Source of the DNA: Duganella levis
GTDB lineage: Bacteria; Pseudomonadota; Gammaproteobacteria; Burkholderiales; Burkholderiaceae_D
Length of the DNA: 64,000 nucleotides
Reading direction: 5' to 3'
NCBI RefSeq assembly: GCF_009857605.1
Contig: NZ_WWCT01000009.1
Span: 124,001-188,000, forward strand
Shown here: positions 60,725 through 64,000 of the stretch, piece by piece
Layout: each line of letters opens with the position of its first letter
Numbering within the stretch: the first letter of the stretch is position 1
Made by a program: the position numbers and the translations under genes
Notes under the pieces: generated by a model
What the model was told of the DNA's origin: nothing
Databases searched by the model: none
What the model saw: the letters and a program-made list of their open reading frames with translations, nothing else

Positions 60725-61228
60725 GTGAAATCCCTGATCGCATTCCTGACGGCCACGCTGTTGGCCGGCGCCGTTCATGCCGCTACGCCCAATCCCACCG
60801 CCGACGACGTCAAGGCCGCGCATGACCTGCTAGCCTCGATGCAGGCCGAAAAAATGATGCGCATGACGGCCGGCATGAGCAAGTACGCCTCGCCGGAGCA
60901 GCGCAAGCAGGTGATGGACAAGGTGATCAACCTGCAGCCGGAATTTGTCTACACGCGGCTGGCGGCGCCGGTGGCCAAGCTGCTGAGCAAGGACACCTCG
61001 CTGGAGATGACCCGGTTCTACCAGTCCAGCTACGGCAAGAAAGTGCTGCACGACACCTACAACAGCAGTGCCCAGATGTATCCAAGCGCGCCCAAGCCGA
61101 CTCCAGCCGAGCAGGCCGAGCTGAAAAAGCCGGCCTACATCAAGGCCGATCAGGAATTCAAGGCCAACGAATCAGCCATCCACCACGAGACTTTCGTGCT
61201 GCTGAAAGAAATCATCAGCAGCAAATAA
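60725..61228 (+). CDS. secreted DUF2059-like protein
   Basis: I chose the GTG at 60725 because AAAGGAG lies five bases upstream and the next residues form a signal peptide (1-20, ending VHAAT). The 167-residue protein is mostly helical, with the DUF2059 pattern: helices around the MRMTAGMSKYA segment and the EMTRFYQSSYGKKVL segment near residue 100. Function is unknown. Confidence 0.78.
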   Translation: MKSLIAFLTATLLAGAVHAATPNPTADDVKAAHDLLASMQAEKMMRMTAGMSKYASPEQRKQVMDKVINLQPEFVYTRLAAPVAKLLSKDTSLEMTRFYQSSYGKKVLHDTYNSSAQMYPSAPKPTPAEQAELKKPAYIKADQEFKANESAIHHETFVLLKEIISSK

Positions 61229-61231
61229 AGC

Positions 61232-61783
61232 TCAGGCGCCGCAGCATTTCTTGAACTTCTGGCCGCTGCCGCACGGGCAGGGATCGTTGCGGCCGGCCTT
61301 GGCCACTTTCGGCTGCGGCGCGTGGAAGAAGGCGTTGATCTGCACCACGGCCGGCGTCACCTTGGCGGCTTTCACCGGCGGCTGGAACGGCGCCAGCAAG
61401 GCCGGCTGGCTGGCGCGCAGCGGCGCCCAGGCGTCGTGGTTCAGCTGCACGCCGGCCAGGAAGCCGGCGCACCAGGCTTCGGCGGTCCAGCTGCCGCCGC
61501 ATTCGTAGATCGGCTCGAAGCTGGCCGGATCTTTCTGCAGCCAGGTTTGCATGTAGGCGTGATGGCGCGCGATCAGCGCCGCCGCCTCGTCATTGCCCGC
61601 GCTATCGCCATCGCCCCAGACCAGCGGCAGCCAGGCCGCCGCCGGCGTCTCGACCGGACCGGCCGCCAGCGCCGTCAGCAGGCCTTCCAGCCCGGCCACG
61701 TCCAGCGCCTGCGGGCCGACGGCGGCCAGCAGGTCGTCGAGTTGGTCGTATTCGTCATCGGTGAGGGGGGCGGTCTGGCTCAT
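61232..61783 (-). CDS. UPF0149/YecA-like protein with a C-terminal SEC-C motif
   Basis: The 183-residue protein has the helical UPF0149 (YecA/YgfB) domain (about 10-145), with [10 protein letters not shown] near residue 105. It ends in the SEC-C zinc motif [19 protein letters not shown], as in SecA and YecA. It probably binds zinc and perhaps ribosomes or protein. It is convergent with the DUF2059-like gene, three bases away. Confidence 0.9.
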   Translation of the reverse strand: MSQTAPLTDDEYDQLDDLLAAVGPQALDVAGLEGLLTALAAGPVETPAAAWLPLVWGDGDSAGNDEAAALIARHHAYMQTWLQKDPASFEPIYECGGSWTAEAWCAGFLAGVQLNHDAWAPLRASQPALLAPFQPPVKAAKVTPAVVQINAFFHAPQPKVAKAGRNDPCPCGSGQKFKKCCGA

Positions 61784-61820
61784 GGCTGCTGTCGGTGAAA
61801 TCGGAAAGCCGCCATTGTAC

Positions 61821-61970
61821 CTACTTGGCCTTGGGTGGCGCCGGTTTGTTGGGAGGTTTGTCGACGATCAGCACGTGCTTGTCGACCGCGCCGGTTTTTT
61901 CCTGTTTGACGACTTGGACCGCCACCGGCCGGTGGTCGTGCACCGAGCGCGGCGCTTTTGGAGCCAGCAT
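61821..61970 (-). CDS. microprotein of unknown function
   Basis: The 49-residue frame starts at an ATG with a strong GAGGGG site. The product is basic, with [15 protein letters not shown] in the middle and a Pro/Lys-rich C-terminus ([13 protein letters not shown]). No membrane segment or signal peptide is present. The good ribosome-binding site is the main support. Confidence 0.5.
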   Translation of the reverse strand: MLAPKAPRSVHDHRPVAVQVVKQEKTGAVDKHVLIVDKPPNKPAPPKAK

Positions 61971-62086
61971 GATTTCCCCTCTGTTGTGTTGTTGAAACCG
62001 CAAATGGGAGCGATTTCCAATTTTGCAAGTAGACAAAGATGTATACTTCGTGAATACTAGGGCTTTCATCATGACGGAATCACACC

Positions 62087-62803
62087 ATGTTCAAGAAGCT
62101 CGCTTTGGCTGTTGCCTTGTTGCCGCTGGCCGTACACGCGTCCAATCTGCCGGACTATCCGTTCATCCACACCAGCGGTGAGGCGATGCAGCGCATCGTG
62201 CCCGATCTGGGCGAGATCGATTTCGACATCAGCGCCTACGACGCCGATCCGGCGGTGGCGGTGGCGCTGGTGGCGACGCGGGCCGAGCAGGTGCGCGCCT
62301 TGCTGGCCGCCGCCGATCCCGAGGCCGTCACCGAGATCCACAATATGCGCAAGGAGATGCGCAAGCCGGAGCCGGGCGAGGCGCCCGGCGCGCAGGCCTA
62401 CGACATCCGCAGTTCGGTGCACATCGCCGTCAACGACCTCGGCAAGTGGCGCGCCATCATGCAGGGCTTGCTGGACATGCCGAATATCGACCACATGGCC
62501 ACCACCTTTGGCCGCAAGGACCGTGAGCAGACGGAGCAGGAGCTGACTGCGGCCGCCGTCAAGGATGCGCGGCGCCGCGCCGACGCCATCGCGGCCGGCT
62601 TCGGTAAGAAGGCCGGGGCGGTCACGGCCATCACCTCGGGCCAGTTGCGCAATCTGACCGGGTCAATCGGCCTGATGCCGGGCGATACCTACTTCCGCCG
62701 CGATACGCGCTCGGCCGCCGCCCAGTCGCCCGACAAGGATTTCCTGTCGTACGACCTGCTGAGCTGGTCGCAGACGGTGGATGTGATTTTCCGCATCAAG
62801 TAA
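62087..62803 (+). CDS. SIMPL-domain (DUF541) periplasmic protein
   Basis: The 238-residue protein has a signal peptide (1-18, ending VHA) and the SIMPL fold: IHTSGEAMQRIVPDLGEIDFDISAY near the start, and a helical ARRRADAIAAGFGKKAGAVTAI segment near 165. The family is found in outer-membrane and periplasmic proteins linked to stress tolerance. Function is unknown. Confidence 0.85.
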   Translation: MFKKLALAVALLPLAVHASNLPDYPFIHTSGEAMQRIVPDLGEIDFDISAYDADPAVAVALVATRAEQVRALLAAADPEAVTEIHNMRKEMRKPEPGEAPGAQAYDIRSSVHIAVNDLGKWRAIMQGLLDMPNIDHMATTFGRKDREQTEQELTAAAVKDARRRADAIAAGFGKKAGAVTAITSGQLRNLTGSIGLMPGDTYFRRDTRSAAAQSPDKDFLSYDLLSWSQTVDVIFRIK

Positions 62804-62912
62804 GCGGCTGGCGGCCGGTGTGCGCTGGCGCACGCCGGCGCGCATTGCCGCCTTGTTTCTGGCGGCGCCTCCCCAACAATGAAGTCATGTTCATATTGCA
62901 GGAGGACGCAGC

Positions 62913-63053
62913 ATGCTTTACGCCCACACCACCCCTGACCCCGAGGTGCCGCCGCCACCGCCGGAAAAAGATCCGCCGCCGGACAACACGCCGTTGCCGC
63001 AGCAGGCGCCGATCGAGGAGCCGACCCCGCCCAAGCCGCCGATCAAGACCTGA
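62913..63053 (+). CDS. proline-rich microprotein
   Basis: An AGGAGGA site six bases before the ATG and a 46-residue frame support a gene. Half of the residues are Pro, Glu, Asp or Lys, in repeats such as PEVPPPPPEKDPPPD, then PTPPKPPIK. It has no hydrophobic segment. Function is unknown. Confidence 0.5.
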   Translation: MLYAHTTPDPEVPPPPPEKDPPPDNTPLPQQAPIEEPTPPKPPIKT

Positions 63054-63094
63054 CGTTTTCGTCACGCTTTTACTTTCGCTAAGTGCGCCAGCGC

Positions 63095-63120
63095 ACCGTC
63101 CGTTGCGTGGAACGGACGGT
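63095..63120. repeat. perfect inverted repeat
   Basis: ACCGTCCGTT and AACGGACGGT form a 10-base stem around a six-base loop in a 222-base gap. No T run follows, so it is more likely an operator or RNA structure than a terminator. Confidence 0.5.
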
Positions 63121-63231
63121 ATTCTGGTTCCACGCTCTGCAATGCCGTGAGAATCTGTGACAGTCGTTGCTACATGGATACATATTTTAATATTTGTGTT
63201 CATCGTCACATTGGGGTCATGAAAGAGTTTC

Positions 63232-63237
63232 TATAAT
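63232..63237 (+). promoter_or_regulatory. -10 box (TATAAT) of the small membrane protein gene
   Basis: A consensus -10 lies 38 bases before the ATG at 63276. The -35 is weak (CATTGG at 17 bases). Confidence 0.5.
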
Positions 63238-63275
63238 TTAGTCATATCGTCAGGTTCAGTTCACGGAGAGCAATC

Positions 63276-63416
63276 ATGGGCAATTCATTACACAACAAAA
63301 TCTACCTCGGCCGCCGCAGCGTCGCCTTGAGCGCGAAGCGTGTACAAGCCCTGATTTGCATTGCCGCCTTCACCAGCATCGGCCTGGTGTGGCTGGCCAT
63401 CCGCGCGCTGCAATAA
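63276..63416 (+). CDS. small single-helix membrane protein
   Basis: The 46-residue frame starts after GGAGAGC. A basic N-terminus (GRRSVALSAKR) leads into one hydrophobic helix, ALICIAAFTSIGLVWLAI, and a short end. This fits a type II small membrane protein. No family is recognised. A nearby TATAAT supports expression. Confidence 0.55.
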   Translation: MGNSLHNKIYLGRRSVALSAKRVQALICIAAFTSIGLVWLAIRALQ

Positions 63417-63509
63417 ACCCGCTTTGCAGTCTGGTTGCCAGCGCCGGCGACGCATGCGGCTTGCCGCCGTGCCGCCGTGCGCGTACCATGAGGGCCGCAG
63501 CAGTCTCTT

Positions 63510-63890
63510 ATGGAAAAAATGGCAATGAAGAATGAAAAATTCACGCAGGACGAATATGACGCCCTGTACGAAATCAAACGCGGCATCAAGGGTGACCGCG
63601 TCAGCGCCTGCATCGGCCGCAACACCAAGCGCCTGTCCGGCCTCAAACTGATCAGCATCGCCCACAATGGCCGCATTTCGCTGACCGACAAGGGCGAGCA
63701 GACCATCTTCCTGCACCGTTGCGTGCTGGGTCTGCGCGCCGTCTCGGCCCAGGCGGGGGCGCCGCTGGACGCCGATGTGGCGATGTTCCTCGGTAAAAAA
63801 TCGCACGTTCTGGCACGTCCGGAAGGCGGTTTCGAGATCAGTGACAAGGGCCGCGAATCGCTGGCCGACATCACCAACCAAGGCTTCTGA
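63510..63890 (+). CDS. unknown protein, possible winged-helix
   Basis: The 126-residue soluble protein contains EYDALYEIKRGIKGDRVSACIGRN, KRLSGLKLISIAHNGRISLTDKGEQ and a repeat-like GGFEISDKGRESLADI. The helix followed by a strand-turn ending in (T/S)DKGxxx resembles winged-helix domains, so a DNA-binding role is possible. ATG 63519 or 63525 could also be the start. I do not recognise the family. A terminator follows. Confidence 0.6.
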   Translation: MEKMAMKNEKFTQDEYDALYEIKRGIKGDRVSACIGRNTKRLSGLKLISIAHNGRISLTDKGEQTIFLHRCVLGLRAVSAQAGAPLDADVAMFLGKKSHVLARPEGGFEISDKGRESLADITNQGF

Positions 63891-63892
63891 TC

Positions 63893-63920
63893 AAAACGCT
63901 CCACGGAGCGTTTTTTTTTG
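63893..63920 (+). terminator. rho-independent terminator
   Basis: AAAACGCTC and GAGCGTTTT pair around a CACG loop, followed by a T run. Confidence 0.9.
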
Positions 63921-63964
63921 CTGTAAAGTATGGCTTACACAGCAATAGTGAATGTAGATTTGAT

Positions 63965-64000
63965 ATGACCACCAACACGCTGCACAAGTTCCGCAAGCTT
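63965..64000 (+). CDS. start of a gene cut by the window end
   Basis: An ATG opens a frame of 12 codons (MTTNTLHKFRKL) to the window end. No function can be assigned. Confidence 0.4.
   Translation, partial: MTTNTLHKFRKL

Overview
The window is an ordinary, gene-dense, GC-rich chromosomal segment with several accessory insertions. Gene content and order point to a betaproteobacterium of the family Oxalobacteraceae (Duganella/Massilia/Janthinobacterium-like). The support is a long RpoD with an acidic insert, a hemC-hemD-hemX-hemY cluster divergent from ppc, a ProQ/FinO protein, a TonB receptor paired with a flavin-dependent halogenase, and FAD sugar dehydrogenases with tri-haem cytochromes. 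The genus is an inference; no 16S gene is present.

Layout. 1-8003: a membrane FAD-dependent (GMC) sugar/polyol dehydrogenase operon with two tandem sets of flavoprotein plus tri-haem cytochrome c. It runs on into a chemoreceptor and an alpha/beta-hydrolase-fold protein that lacks its catalytic serine. 8000-12804: a secreted DUF2807 protein, a 3'-truncated rlmI-like gene, an orphan PilT-type ATPase and a pair of multihaem cytochromes. 12843-16923: a DEDDy exonuclease, ProQ, and rpoD behind a 400-base region holding a promoter and a terminator (candidate small RNA or attenuator). 16965-20028: a CPBP membrane protease, a secreted unknown, a GFA-fold protein and a NarX-like sensor kinase whose phospho-acceptor His is Arg. 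20141-29153: ppc, the haem-biosynthesis operon, a persulfide dioxygenase-rhodanese fusion and ppa. 29170-33636: malate:quinone oxidoreductase with a twin-arginine leader, a Crp-type regulator and a three-gene SDR/monooxygenase/WrbA redox operon.

33786-42590: a FemAB-like acyltransferase, NAD synthetase, a PII protein, then a halogenase and TonB receptor behind a candidate LacI-type operator. 42597-47990: a TRIC-type channel, a LysR/SRPBCC divergent pair, and an MFS-MarR-FAD monooxygenase drug-resistance-like operon with a near-consensus promoter. 48037-54317: smr, trxB, ftsK, lolA and rarA, all housekeeping. 54318-55380: a small, more AT-rich islet encoding a BPSL0067-type amidase with a damaged start and a STY0301-type periplasmic partner, probably an orphan toxin/immunity pair. 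55408-64000: an epoxide-hydrolase-like protein, small secreted proteins, serS directly followed by two identical tRNA-Ser(CGA) genes, a LysR/SDR pair, a SEC-C protein, a SIMPL protein, three microproteins and the start of one more gene.

No CRISPR array, prophage, insertion sequence or rRNA gene was seen. The best candidates for something not yet described are the amidase/immunity islet, the transcribed element upstream of rpoD, and two proteins that keep their fold but have lost catalytic residues (the sensor kinase and the hydrolase).
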